Source: Paralvinella palmiformis (Eukaryota; Annelida; Polychaeta; Terebellida; Alvinellidae). Taken from it: a stretch of DNA of 64,000 bases. The DNA is taken from assembly GCA_025642065.1 (NCBI GenBank), contig JAODUP010001166.1:42304-106303 (forward strand). The letters run 5' to 3'. Position 1 is the stretch's first letter; every line of letters starts with the position of its first letter. This document shows, in pieces, positions 12,065 to 26,140 of this stretch. The notes below the pieces were generated by a model. The model was not told where the DNA came from. It saw only the letters and a list, made by a program, of their open reading frames with translations, and did not search any database. A program made the translations under genes and the position numbers.

Positions 12065-12605
12065 ATTTATATCTATTTTTTAATTGCTGTATCTTCCTTC
12101 AAAGCAATACTATATAAACTATATAACCCAATTGTCACTGTCTTCAAAGATCAGTTTTACAACGGGCAGGCGTCATGAAGCGACTACTATTAAAACTGTT
12201 TATCTTAATTACTATTAAAAGACTGACATCTGCGCTGAAGCAGACCGTTGGGTTGTTCCGTCTGTTTGCTTGTTCTTTTTGTTTTTGTTTTAATAGTTCT
12301 TAAATGTTATTTATGACAAGCAGATTAGAGCTAATCTTGAATGTCACAGTACAGACTGGACATAACTGGACCTAGGAAAGATAATTATATTCCCATAAAC
12401 AACTACGGTGAATTATATATACAACTAAAATTGTTATATAAAACACACCAACCGCACGAGCTGTGTCCAATGCCACCGCTCGAGATGCGATGCAGTGTTT
12501 CTATTCCTGAGTCAGGAGTACATGCTTTAAGAGCGTATTGTGTCTGCTACAGTCATTTAAATGCTGGATAACCAGGAAAACATCTAAGGCTTCAAAGACG
12601 CAAAT
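12065..12605 (+). mobile_element. Dispersed repeat family C, copy 1
   Basis: It matches 61,266-61,800 through most of its length. Shared blocks include GACATCTGCGCTGAAGCAGA, ATTTATGACAAGCAGATTA, AGCTGTGTCCAATGCCACC and TTCTATTCCTGAGTCAGGAG. The two copies differ by substitutions and a block replaced near 12,250-12,300. The family is unclassified. A 76-codon open frame across it is disrupted in the other copy and is not annotated. Confidence 0.8.
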
Positions 12606-12865
12606 AGTGCACGGAATATACAGCTCTAGATCAACTTTTCTTAGAACGCATGGACCTGGAAACATACAGTCTCCACGCACAGAAAAAGGAACATCTTAAA
12701 GGTAGCATAATATGCCTTGTGATATTTGCTGGAGGGTCAAATACCTTATAAACATACAAATCCAATACATTCTATGACCTACTCGTCACTAACCCTTTAT
12801 ATCAAATATTACAAATTTGTTAAAAAGAAAACACGAACCTCAATCTCTGGCACTGGCAATGTGTG

Positions 12866-12996
12866 TTTTAGCTGTGTATAATAAGGCACAGGCACAGAGA
12901 ATCTCGAACCGTGAATTCAAACTCTGGACGTTTCTTCAGGGGACTGAATCCAGAGTGGCGACTTTTTTGCTGAGACATGTGTAATGTCTCACCAGT
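12866..12996 (+). mobile_element. Dispersed repeat family A, copy 1
   Basis: A short unit of about 131 bp begins with TTTTAGCTGTGTATAATAAG, passes through GAATCTCGAACCGTGAATTC and ends in AATGTCTCACCAGT. It also occurs at 50,568 and 61,005, with a partial minus-strand copy at 27,501. The reverse strand contains a box-B-like GGTTCGAGATTC, so a SINE origin is possible. Its first 40 bp resemble the head of family B. Confidence 0.8.
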
Positions 12997-13000
12997 GTAT

Positions 13001-13001
13001 T

Positions 13002-13055
<54 letters not shown>

Positions 13056-13087
13056 GGGTGTGTGTGTGCGCGTGTGTGTGTGTGTTT
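13001..13087. repeat. Compound (TG)n-(TA)n-(TG)n microsatellite
   Basis: TG tract, TA tract (about 13,020-13,046), then an imperfect TG/GC-containing tract, immediately after the family A repeat. Confidence 0.95.
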
Positions 13088-13224
13088 GTGGGTAGAGTAG
13101 TAGTAGAGTATTTATTTTTTCCAAGCATATGAAAATACAAAGTGTACATACAACTAAATATAATAATGAAAATTGGGGGACCAGTGTAGTCAAACCTGTC
13201 TTCCCGCTGGCCCCTCGAATTAGG

Positions 13225-14900
13225 TATGTATCATTTGAGAGACTGAACTAATAAAATCATAAATTTGGAAACCAAGCCATAGGAGGACAAATTAGAGAAC
13301 ACCAGTGACCAGGTTACAGAATGAAAGAGAGATGAATATGTTTTATCTCTATCGATAGTCATTTCATCATGTCCACAACTTAATTTTGATTTTAATTTAA
13401 TTTTCTGTGTCAATGATATAGGATGAATCAACGGGTTCTATGAATATACTATTAGTTATACCTGTAGACTTATTTAGATAACCCGTATAAGTTTGTTTGG
13501 CTTTTGGAATATTCGACTAGTTATAATACCTATGTTAGAAGAGTAATTATTAAACGAATCGGTTATTTCAGACACCTGTTTGTTCTTTATTGTTAATGTT
13601 GAGGGAATTTACTTTGTTACGTTGTTTGACAATTGCAGTCTTGAGTATAGTCCAAATATTGTTCATGCTATTTGTATTTGATTCTAGTATATCCATAAAA
13701 TAATTTATTTTCATTTTATGTTTTAGCTTATTATATATGTAAACATACATTTTATAAGTATTTATTGAGGTTGGTTTTCTATACAATTTTATATTTTATA
13801 CAATAGTTTATATTTGATGCGTAATGATGTTAATAATTCAGTTGAAACCGATGGCTATTTTTTATATCTTTTACATAATTTTGTTTCAATTAATGGGAAG
13901 TCTGTATAAAATGCATTTTATATAATGAAATGAATGTAATATAAGCTGCGTTTGGGCAGGGATGTACGGAATTGCGTTAAAGCCAGTTTGATTTAAATAT
14001 TGTTTAAATAACATTGTATTTGAATCAGAAATAATTCGTTTTAATTTAGAAGATGGGAGAGAATAAAGAATAAACTGACTTATCCGATACGACATGAAAA
14101 GTTCAAAAATGGTCAGTCACATCTGTGATAATAATACTAGAATTAGATTTAGACTGCATATCGTTCGTATAAATATGGTCAATTAAAGTAGCTAAAGAAA
14201 ACGATAGTCTGGTGGGTTGATGAATCACTGGCATATATCCACGAGACAAAATGCCAGTTATATAATTATTCGTTTTTTTTTTTTTCGTGAATACCAAATT
14301 TTAGTACATCAATATTGAAGTCATCCATAAAACACACCTATTCCTTTCATTATTAATTATATCCATTAAGTCATGCACGGTTGATGTCTAAATCAGCTCT
14401 GGGTGCAGTATTGGGTGTGTAAGTGACACCCAATATTATATTTTTGTTAGACTTTGCCTTTGCTATTATCTCGACAGCGAGTTATAATATTGTGATATCC
14501 AGGAAGGGCCAGGACGAGAGTTTTTATCAAAATTAAACACTTTACTGATACCTATGAAGTCGAATGAAAGACGAGTCTCCGTGAAGCTCAGACAGCAGAT
14601 CACTGAAAGAATCCCAATTACGTGATAAACTACGGCAGTTTAGGTGGAAATAAGATAATAATTTAAAGGTTCCAAAACATTAATCACGAAATTGTTGGGG
14701 CTCATAATAATTACAATTATTTACCATTTGACTGAACGGAGAATCTACATTATCGTCCATGCTAATCTCGCTAGATACATAAAGAGTTTTAAAATTAAAT
14801 GCACTATTAATCCGAACCTGGTCTAATGAAACTTCATCTGTCAGTATAAACCGATACCCCCCCAGACTGGACATCCAAACATACGCATAAAAATTGCTGA
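13225..14900 (-). pseudogene. L2/CR1-like LINE ORF2: endonuclease with RT truncated
   Basis: This is ORF2 of a non-LTR retrotransposon. Minus-strand translation gives an APE endonuclease start with FHLNCRSL (about 14,645-14,620), then an FDFIGIS segment. The late endonuclease part has HQPTRLS, ATLIDHIYTND and DVTDHF (a diverged SDH motif) at about 14,220-14,103. A linker region and a pre-RT region (about 14,095-13,568) follow, then the first RT motif LSCGHDE near 13,380. Homology then stops near 13,230, so the catalytic RT is absent. Several frameshifts and stops separate the pieces. Loss of the 3' part is unusual, since LINE copies are normally truncated at the 5' end. Confidence 0.75.
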
Positions 14901-14978
14901 ATTAAATATTACAATAAAGATTTTAAGTTCATAGTCGTCAAATGACATACATACATTCAAGTTATAATGGCAATGATT

Positions 14979-15049
<71 letters not shown>

Positions 15050-15795
15050 AAACCAGAAATAATAATCGTGGATAATAATTAATCGATGATAGTAGATAAT
15101 TTGTCGAATGCATAAAGACAAGAAGCGCCACAAATTAATTCCAAACCGTATCTTCATATCATATAGATATTAATTTAGTAACAGAAGTGATAGGCAATAT
15201 AATCTATCATATTAAATACTTAAATAAAAGAAAATAAGTTTAAAAATCTGATCATTTAAACCCGAAATATGTGATGTATACATATACTATCATTACTGAC
15301 GAGAACAACAAGGAACTGTAATTGATCAAATAGCGCACTCATTATAAATAGCAATAAACAGATAAATACGCACAAACGTCAGTCGAGTTTGACATGGACG
15401 TGAATGAAGCAAGTCGTTTTATCAAAATGAATATCACGGAAATACCAAAATTAAGATTTCAGCTGTCAGCGGCGATAACTGTTAAACATATTTACACACA
15501 CAAATTACATGTAAATCTAAATAAATAATGGCACAGCGTGTATAGGAATACATTTACAACTGATTGTAAAACACTATACAGATGGAAATTTGCCAAAATT
15601 ACTGTGATTTTTTTAATACTCAAATGAATGTTTTTTACTACTAGATAATGAGTGTTAGTGTCAACTTATGCTATTTCGCATTAATTAAGGTGTAACTATG
15701 TGAAGGAGTATAATTAAATACATTGAGATACCACGCATTAAAGGAATGCTAAATTTCAATATGAACAACACAATAGACAGAAATATATTAAGGTT
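14900..15795. other. Non-coding stretch between LINE ORFs with long (TA)n
   Basis: About 900 bp separate the ORF1 and ORF2 relics. It includes a (TA)n array at about 14,983-15,044 and AT-rich sequence without motifs. The gap is large for this LINE type and may include inserted DNA. Confidence 0.55.
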
Positions 15796-16510
15796 ATAAT
15801 TATAAATGTTCACATAGTTCCTGATAATGTTCGTCAGATACAACTTTTCGGATCTTACCATCAAATAGTTTGACGGAGATAGCACCGGTCATTGTCCACG
15901 TGTCCTGGATCGTTTTTTGTCGCTTCTGGGATCTAGTCTGAGAAAATAACAGAGCTCTGGCCCTTGTCAAGTCTTCGTTGACGTAAACACCAGAGCCTTT
16001 CAGCTTCTTATGGGACATAATGAATTGCGTTGTTAGAGACGAATGTAACAATAATGTCACGCGATTGTTGATCACATTAATTCTGACTCTCAGAGATATG
16101 TTAATATCAGACTGAGTTACAGATAGTTGAAGCTTATCAGCTAGTTTGATTACCTCAGCGTCTGTTTTATCTGTTGTAGCGTTGTCGGGATCCGGGATGC
16201 CTCTTATCCTTATCGTATTTCGCCTACCATACTGCAATAGCCTATCATACTTTAGTTCCAGATCTCTGGTAAGCTCAAGCGAGGCTCTCTATGAGCGCAT
16301 CTTTTTCACTCTGTAAATGTTCATAATGAGCTTTGAGTAAAGCATTTTGAGCTCTCATCAATGTGATTCTGGAATCCAATGTAATTTTACTTTCTGGCTT
16401 GAGATTCTGGATTGCGTCTTCCAGTGGATCCATATATTCAGTATTTACTTCAGTTGTTGATGTTGATCCTGATCTCGTATACGTACGGGTTGAAGCCATA
16501 TAGTTTTGAA
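15795..16510 (-). pseudogene. L2/CR1-like LINE ORF1 protein, frameshifted
   Basis: ORF1 of a non-LTR retrotransposon is an RNA-binding chaperone-type protein. The N-terminal part begins at a Met codon near 16,495 (MASTRTYTR) and has a coiled-coil-like stretch with heptad-like Leu spacing. The C-terminal part has RRNTIRIRGIPDPD, KLKGSGVYVNEDLTRARALL and a final DGKIRKV. These are recognisable elements of the transposase-22-type ORF1 fold found in several LINE clades. A one-base frameshift near 16,275 separates the two parts; the frame resumes as ELTRDLELKYDRLLQYG. It lies upstream of the ORF2 relic on the same strand, as expected. The copy ends at a stop near 15,800. Confidence 0.75.
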
Positions 16511-16599
16511 ATAATAGAATGAGAACTAGTACAAAGCAGAGAGAGCAAGTGTCGAAACACGTCCCGTAAACAATAACACCTAACAAGGCTTGTAGCTAT

Positions 16600-17989
16600 G
16601 GTCATCGGTGTCTGACTTCTGCTTACAGTAATATTCACTGAAGCGTAACTCAACTAAAACCCAATTTGCGAACAACAAAATCCAATTTGTATTTAGAAAA
16701 CAACAATTTTAGCTGTACATTATATCCTTAGAACATATCTAGTATATTCCATGCTATCTTATCCTACTAAATATCCAAACACATTACAGCCATAGTCTCC
16801 AACAGAACAGAGTATAACTGAAAGATTTACATCTACCTGAAAAATCCTTGACCGACCATACCATACGATACTGATAATGTATGTATGTATGTATCTATGT
16901 GTGCGTGTGTGCGCGCGCGCAGGTGTGTGTGTGTGTGTGTGTGTGAGTGTGTGTGTGTGGTGTTGTCTGCGCGTGTTTGCGCGTGTGCCCGTTTTTTATA
17001 TTTTTTGCGAGAGATGAGTAAAATTATTCATAATAGACATGCTGGTTAATATAATTATGAAAATTAATCATTAAATTGGTCAGATATAAAAATATCGATA
17101 TTTTTAACAGTATTTTTCTCAAAGTTATCACTTGTCTATAATCTAATAACATAAGAATTAAGTAATAATAGAGAGCTACTATTTAGGGATTCAGATGTTT
17201 CTTGTGTCTTTCTAATGACTGGTCATCATCACATACTGGATCCCTCGGTAATGAAACTGATAACAAGACGTGTTCTGTTACTAGACAATGTCTACTGTTA
17301 CTACTATTACTAGACACAATGATTGTATACATGAATTATTAATGCTTGTTTCAAAGATGTTTGTATTCTACTATTGCGAGGTCATCTTGCTGAAATCGAA
17401 TGATACTAATCTTGGCCATATATACAACCCATCATGATAAACTGAATTCTAAAAAATAATAAGTGAAAAAGATACCAATTGGCCATTATGACCATTGACA
17501 TAATCATGTGAGTTAAAGAACAGGGTCAGAAAAGATTTTGAGGTGAAACCATAATTATGTATCCTTGAACATATGGCCGAGTTGCTAAACCCAAAGTAAA
17601 TATGTGTATGAAACACAGGAATGAGCGAGAACGTAAACAACAAGGTGGAGTTTTCTAAAGGGATGCATTACCTAGAATACATTGTCGGGTTGTTCTATAT
17701 TAATAACGGAATTCAAAGTGTCAACGGGATCTGTTTAGACACTTTAATGATACGTTATCGTATAATCATACTACATGTACTACGACGCAATGCAACACAT
17801 TTACCTTTGTATGCCATACTAAAATCGATATATTACAAAATGATTTTAGAGGATAAGGGTTTCATATCCTATTTCTCAAAACTCAAATAAACTAGATAAT
17901 TGCCAATATGAATAGAAAGTTGTATTTTTGGAAAGAATAGAGAAAATATATTCACAAGAATATGGGTTTGAGTAATACACTTAAATGCT

Positions 17990-18050
<61 letters not shown>

Positions 18051-18860
18051 GCAGATACATGGATTTATTTATTATTATTTAAACATGTGACATAACGCTA
18101 TTTACACAAACAGGTACGAAAACGAAGTAGCACTACTTATCTATTTTAGTTTCTATAATAATTTAAATAAATAGCGAAATATTGTCGGAAAGTATTGTTA
18201 TACGTTATATGGTAGAAAATGGATTATTTATCAATACAAACTTCCTGATTATTCAACGTGTTATTCATATGTTTGACTGCAACCCTTGTATTCTTCCAGA
18301 ATCCATTCCTTCCAATACCAGCAAACTAGTTGTCTACATTAGACGAAGATGTCTTGCAGATGTAAAGAACACCCCGTGCCTACTTTGGATAATTGTTCCT
18401 TACCACTACAATATATATATTATAATCAACCATCAATAGTACAATCAGTTGATAAAGTCTAAGGTAAAACACTGTAGGTGCTTGTTTAATCTCATAACAA
18501 AAGGAAAACTCTCAAACTGGATTACTCATATTTTCTGGTTAATTATATAACTGATCCATTAGTCGAGCAAGGAAAAATATCCATCCAGATATATTCCCAA
18601 CCGAATGAAAGAAAATAAACTTCTGTAGTTAGCGACTCAAGTATTAATTAAATATTATATAAGTATAAATAACGACATACATATATCATTAATTGTATGA
18701 GAGGATGTCATATTGCTGTTAACGGTGTAAGTAAAATAACTTGGGAGATATATGTCAACCTTGGGGGTTGCTAGTATGAAATAAACGAAATGGTTGTCTT
18801 AACACACAAATAAATAAAAGGATTATTTGTTGACTAATCATAATAAGCCAGTGTATATAC
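16600..18860. other. AT-rich unassigned sequence with microsatellites
   Basis: Contains imperfect (TG)n at about 16,895-16,990 and a (TA)n array at about 17,998-18,049. An 89-codon open frame at 17,621-17,890 has no recognisable motif. Confidence 0.6.
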
Positions 18861-18861
18861 A

Positions 18862-18863
18862 TA

Positions 18864-18896
<33 letters not shown>

Positions 18897-18921
18897 GTGC
18901 GTGTGCGTGTGTGTGTGTGTG
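18862..18921. repeat. (TG)n microsatellite
   Basis: Imperfect TG tract directly adjoining the conserved start of family B copy 2. Confidence 0.95.
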
Positions 18922-19595
18922 TTTTAGGGTACATAGTAAGAGGCAACAGGCACAGAGCATCAACATATCTAAACATCCTTCGAAAACCTACCTCCATAAA
19001 TCTAAATACAACTATACATACATTAATCTAAAAATAAAATCTTCCATATCTCCACATATTGATAGATGTGTGCGTATACCTAAGCATGTGTCTGGTCTAC
19101 TCATCAGCCTGTGGGAACCAGCTAATTCGCTTTTCGTACGCGACAAATATGTCACGCCCACAGGAAAGCGGCTACATGCAGGCTACTTACAAAAAGCGGA
19201 AGCACGTAAAAAACATACCATTTGATACCACAGCTCGCAACAAACAACACGTGCGTGTGGTTCAATGGTGACTTGCTACATACATATCATAAACTATTTT
19301 GACACCACAGTTTTCATTCAACAGTAATTTTCTGTGGTCCAAAAGAAACCTGTATATAAAGCATTTCGACACCTCAGATGCTGACCTCAGCTTTATTCTG
19401 GGTTCGAATAACTGAATAAATCCTACCTATATGAACCATGTATCAATACACGTCCGACTGGTCTGGCGTCGAAGTTCTTCTCTAACCTAAGTGAAAATTC
19501 AAGCCCTATATATAGCCTCAGCGTGTTAACAAACATTACAGTTTGTTCATAACAAAGAGAATGGATTATTACTGGACTAAAACGAAATATCGGCC
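18922..19595 (+). mobile_element. Dispersed repeat family B, copy 2
   Basis: Near full-length and very similar to the copies at 50,737 and 61,982. Relative to those it lacks about 70 bp just after AACAAAGAGAATG, rejoining at GGATTATTACTGGACTA. Confidence 0.85.
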
Positions 19596-21170
<1,575 letters not shown>

Positions 21171-21174
21171 AAGA

Positions 21175-21565
21175 CATGAAGGATTATCGTTCTACATGAA
21201 ACCTTTCCTTCATCTTCCAACTAAGTAGAAAGTGGATAGTTGAACTCTTGGAATACAATTCTTCAATCACATTTATCAGTTAGAGGTTAATTAACAGAAT
21301 CTTATCACTTGTACGTGTACGGAGATATTGCTGAGGCACTTGATGAAGGACGCATCAATTATATTTCATGTACCTGCTTCCTTTGATGAAATTGATCACG
21401 CGATAGTGTTAGAGTGCATAGGAATTTCCTTTTGTATTAAAAGACAGATGACTTAACGTGGGCGATGAGATAACTGGCCGAACTATCTCAGTGCCTGTCA
21501 TCAACGGATAAAATCAGATGTATATTTAAATTTTGGTGCGTCACAGAGATCGTTATTAGGAAATG
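21175..21565 (+). pseudogene. L2-like LINE reverse transcriptase fragment
   Basis: Pieces of an RT domain are visible in different frames. A DYRST.NLSFI segment (near 21,185) corresponds to the usual NYRP.SNLPF motif. PASFDEIDHAIV (near 21,375) corresponds to the catalytic AFD.IDH motif. YLSACHQRIKS and GASQRSLLG (near 21,490-21,560) correspond to the SYL-Q and GVPQGSVLG motifs. Order and spacing match L2/Jockey-type RT. At least one frameshift and several stops are present and the YADD part is missing. The fragment ends at a small ATGTAA-type direct repeat (21,561-21,595). Confidence 0.6.
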
Positions 21566-21569
21566 TAAA

Positions 21570-24140
21570 TGTAATGTAAATGTAATGTAAATGTTGATGT
21601 GTTATGGCCACTTTTTGTAAAGTTAAAAGACCTCCAAGGTCGCCCAATTAACGGGTGACAATTTGGTGTTCGGATTGATCACGTGTATTAGGTTTGTATA
21701 ACAACACATAACTATTTAATCATCCGTGGCCGAAACGTGAAAATAGAAATAAATACGCGACGATTTAATTCCTACATAGTTTATCCAACCAAGTTATTTG
21801 CCACACTAACAAGTCCCAGTCACTGTGTGTTTTAGAATTTCGCGGACAATTTTGTGTTGAGTTGTTGTACGTTCGAAGTCTAAAGATTTAATCATCACTA
21901 AAATGGATATTTTCGTACATCCAGTGAGTAGCGTGGCGTCGGTCTGTTGTCAAGTAATAATGTATGGGTAACGTAGTCAAGGTGAGAATGTCGCTGGTAC
22001 CAAGGTCGTCTGGGAACAGCCAGCATATGATGATTTATTACCTAGAGGTGTCAAATGATCCGGATCGCAATTAATCTGTTTGATTATAGGAATTCAGAAA
22101 ACACAGGAATCCAGAAAAGTACGACAGCCTGATCCTACATTACCTCCAGAGGTAATGAGTCGAAGTGAAGGATGAAACACTCTTCTGATATAGCCTGACC
22201 AAGATTTGAATCAAGATGTTATAGATATTTGGTGAACCGCACTACTAGTTTGTCCAATAAGACACCCTCATTAGGGCATTGCAAGTACTGTATCTAAATT
22301 AAAGTAGTTGATGAAATCATTAAGCTGCCTTACGTGAACAATGACTCAATAATTTGTTTCGACCAAGGCAGGATTAAATACACAAATCATGATATAAGTA
22401 AGTCCTTTCTCTTTAGTTTGACATTGACAATGCAGAGCACCGAACTGCTTCAAGTGTGAATACCCTCTTGCAAATATGAATATATAACAGATTCTATTTT
22501 ACACATTGATAGCACTTAGTCGATGATCAGTATTTTATCGAAGATATTTGATCTAAACATACAGAGTAGTGAGACTGTTCCATTCTGAGGCTACTCCACT
22601 TTTGAAAGTCTTTTTGTCGTCATCTTTTATATTGTGAATTAAATTGTCTAGAAATGAAGACATATTTATAAAATCAGCTTAGTTAAATTAGTTTATTTAT
22701 AACATCTCGTGAACCAGCGTATTCAGGTATAAATGTGTCCTCATAGTGTGACTCATAATTAAATATTTACTGTAAAGTGTCATACATGACTTCTAATCGG
22801 TTAAAGCACTAATTAAAACATCATCATCATTATCATCATCATCACTTTTATCCTTAGAAATCTCTTTAAAAGAAATGATCGTGTCTTATAACGAGTTGAA
22901 TGATAAATATCTTGTGAATCAAAATTCCTTAGCACAATAAATCACCAACACACACATGCGCGCACGCACAAACACTATCTTACACGCACACATAAAGCTT
23001 ACACACACACACACACACAAATACACACGAAAACTTACACTCACTCACACACAGGCTTGTATACGCTCACTCTTATTTCCATACGCACAAACACAGGAAG
23101 AGTCTATGTGTGCGCGGCAAATAAATTGAAATATAATAAAACATCGGTCATTATAAATGCTATTTCTCGTGAGAAATCCATTTATTAATCCGCTGGTAAA
23201 ACATTAAATATTAACATGTAGTCTCCTGTTATATTGCTATTCACCAGCTCGCGTAATGATGTTGTTATAAATCTCTAATTTGCCTATCACTAATGGAATA
23301 CAGCAGATCTAAAACAAATATGCTATTATGCCTTCAATCCCAATTATATTTGTTTTCCTTTTGTTATCCCTTACCAGATCGTTTCAGTTTTTATCCATGT
23401 CCAATGGGATTTGATTGGTGGCCTATACTTCGCGACTAATAGTATTATTGTATTCAACAAACAAATCACGTTTTTCTCAAATTAAGATGATCTTCAAGAA
23501 ATAACTCCTGTAACGTTTTAATACAGATATTTATGAGTCAAACATGTGAATGATGTGTCTTTATTAAGTCGGCATGTTGTATTGTTCACCTTTACAAGTC
23601 TGCCAATTAATATCACTATATATGATTGGGACTAATTCATCGTCAAATTATCTCTGTCGAGGGATCATGGTTGCTTTTGTGTTTGCAGAAAGCGTGTTCA
23701 ACTAAAATAGTTATGTTTGTTGGCGCCGAGAGCCTATGAAAGGTGTAACTGTTCACCTTGCTCAGACAACAACTTGCCTCAACGGACACGTTGGGCCTAT
23801 ATCCGTATGGTTGATCCCACGATATAGCTGAAGTAAAATCTGAGGTCTCTTTTGAATAATACCCAATTATTGTTGAATGCAAACTGTAGCCCCAAAATAG
23901 TTATATTCTATACGTATTAACTTATCATATATCACACACACCCTTGTCACTTAATACGAGTTTTCGTGTCAAATGTTACTATTTTGTGCGTGCTTGTTCT
24001 TTCTTGGCGTAGCCTCCATAAACCTATTCTCTGTTGACGTGATACATTTGTCATGTGCCAAAACGGATTAGCTTGTTACCTGCAGGCTGAAGAGTAACCC
24101 ATACATACATACATATATATACATAAATACATACATACTA

Positions 24141-24200
<60 letters not shown>

Positions 24201-24260
24201 ACATACATAGATACATACATTGATACATACATACATACATACATATATACATACACACAT

Positions 24261-24304
<44 letters not shown>

Positions 24305-25420
24305 GTTTGTAAGATGTGTGGACTTTTTAACCTTTAGGTTGAATTATGCATATAATAAATGTATGAATATATTTATCGAGCTACTGGCTTTAAAGGATGT
24401 TAAGGTGTTGATGTTCTGAAGTAGTGCCATAAAATATATATAACGTAAGATACGCACATAGTCTTTCTCTGGCTCACGCACACAGACACACACAGACACA
24501 TTCATATATACACACAAATAAACTTGTGTCTATTTTCCCAAAGTAGAGATTTGTCTTAAATTTATACACGATAAATACTCATTTATAAACATAAATCAGT
24601 AAAATAAAATCAGATTGAAAACTATATTTAGAAAAACAACCAATTTATATTCAATGATACGAATCTTTAACAAATGAAGCTAATTACTTTGTTCCTAATT
24701 GTTTTAGATTAATACAAACAAAAATCACATTTTGTCTCATCCCTGTAGACTTCTACTCATAGATACAAAGCGCATCCTTTTATCGTGAATATTATCTAAC
24801 CAATCACCAATCAGGTTGACGATCAGGTAATGGGAATCAGATAAAATAAGGTAACGGAAGATTAAAGGACAATTTAATTCATTGAATGATTGCTACAAAA
24901 AAACATCTCAACTATTGTAACTACACAATGACAATGTTCGATTAGTTGAAGATCAAAGACAACAATGTCATCACAAGAGATAATTACAACTATTGATTGT
25001 CTACGTAAGGCTGGATGACATTAAGTGTTATTTGATGACTTATTTGTATTGTATTTAGTCAATATTTCGAGGACATAAATTATGTTTAGCCACACCTTTT
25101 AAGTACTACAAGTCCCCGAAGTAAAAAGGGAACATCTTCACAATAACAATAAAATCTTGTTTAATATATTGTATATGACGGCTTTAGAGTTTCTTACTTT
25201 ATTAATTTAAATACACGATATTGATAGATGGATATATTTATAATTTTTATTTTTACAATTTTAATGTGTTTTCTGTATGTAAATCAATTATACATAACTT
25301 AAGTGCTATTTGTTAACATTCTAGTATCATTAAATGTAGAAAACATATCTATGGGTTTTGTGTTCTGCTTAGATTTCATCTACTTAATGGTACTTGACTT
25401 AACAAAGAAATAGATTACTT
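21570..25420. other. AT-rich unassigned sequence with microsatellites
   Basis: Includes a CA-rich stretch at about 22,945-23,070, a TACA/TA array at about 24,100-24,303 with two pure (TA)n blocks (24,147-24,197 and 24,266-24,303), and imperfect CA at 24,478-24,515. No gene is supported. A minus-strand 79-codon open frame (23,643-23,882) has no motif. Confidence 0.6.
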
Positions 25421-25426
25421 GAAGAT

Positions 25427-26140
25427 TCAAGCAAATAGCACACATAAATAAAGAAACGCACTGTACACACACATAAATAGTTGTTTAAGAGGTTGTCGGA
25501 AGGCTGGAAAGGCGGGACAATTAATTAGATAGTGGACGGGGTCAAAGTTTTGGTTACAATATAAGCAGAATGCTTTATTATTGAGGCCGACAAAGCTTTT
25601 TGTGTGCACCCAGCAGCGGAGGCGACGTATGTGTATGTCTGGTATTATGTTGTTTATGAGGTGAATGCCGTGAACAATGGTTTTATTGTACCAGGTACTT
25701 AATGTTGCTATATCTGCATTTGGTGTTATTTGTCTGTGTAGGAATTTTGATATCATGTGTTTGTAGGCACCTGGTGTCTGTACTGAGTGTAGGATGTTGT
25801 TTAGGTTAGTGGATGCGTTGGCCAGAGCGTCGGCTCGTTCATTACCCTCGATATTTGTGTGTTTGGGAACCCAATGTAGAGTGGTTAGGCTGCTACGTTG
25901 GCTTACGGCAAAGGGGGAGTCAATAATTTTCGTTGTGATTTCTGGATATGTTGGTGTTTTGTTTGTGCAAGGATTTTGATGGCTGCCATCGAGTCCGAGT
26001 TTATGATTGTGTCTTCGTGTCTGTATTGTGCCGAGGGCGGCGTATAAGTCGTGAATTTCTGCTAGAGTGATTGGTGTGTGGTTGTGGAGTCTTCTACAGG
26101 GATTTTGACGTACTCCCTTCACAAAACTCCACTCAATTGC
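25427..26140 (-). pseudogene. I-like LINE RNase H and C-terminal CCHC segment
   Basis: This is the C-terminal region of a non-LTR retrotransposon polyprotein with ribonuclease H, which degrades RNA in RNA-DNA hybrids. The frame at 26,122-25,430 carries LAEIHDLYAAL (the Glu-bearing helix of RNase H). It then has HWVPKHTNIEGNERADAL (about 25,870-25,822), the classic late RNase H block with a conserved Asp. Near the end is CLYCNQNFDPVHYLINC, a CCHC-type motif common at LINE C-termini. The intervening INSDSMAAIKIL block, with the TDS-like Asp motif, is in another frame, so two frameshifts split the domain. The apparent start is only a GTG codon, since the frame continues upstream to a stop. Confidence 0.8.

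Larger units (their letters stand above)
13225..16600 (-). mobile_element. L2/CR1-like LINE relic, 3'-truncated
   Basis: Joins the ORF1 and ORF2 relics as one element. It keeps the 5' ORF and lacks the RT core and 3' end. Confidence 0.65.

Noticed and set aside
19059..19271. A frame of 70-80 codons recurring in family B copies (19,059, 50,866, 52,170, 62,118, 63,374) as a possible small conserved protein
   Set aside because: The frames begin at a TTG, two overlapping frames are equally conserved, the C-terminal ends differ by frameshift, and copy 1 is broken. The similarity is that of recently copied non-coding repeats.
21715..21745. GGCCGAAACGTG as part of a second hammerhead
   Set aside because: The GAAA-like core is present but no CTGATGA-type strand lies at the right distance on either side.
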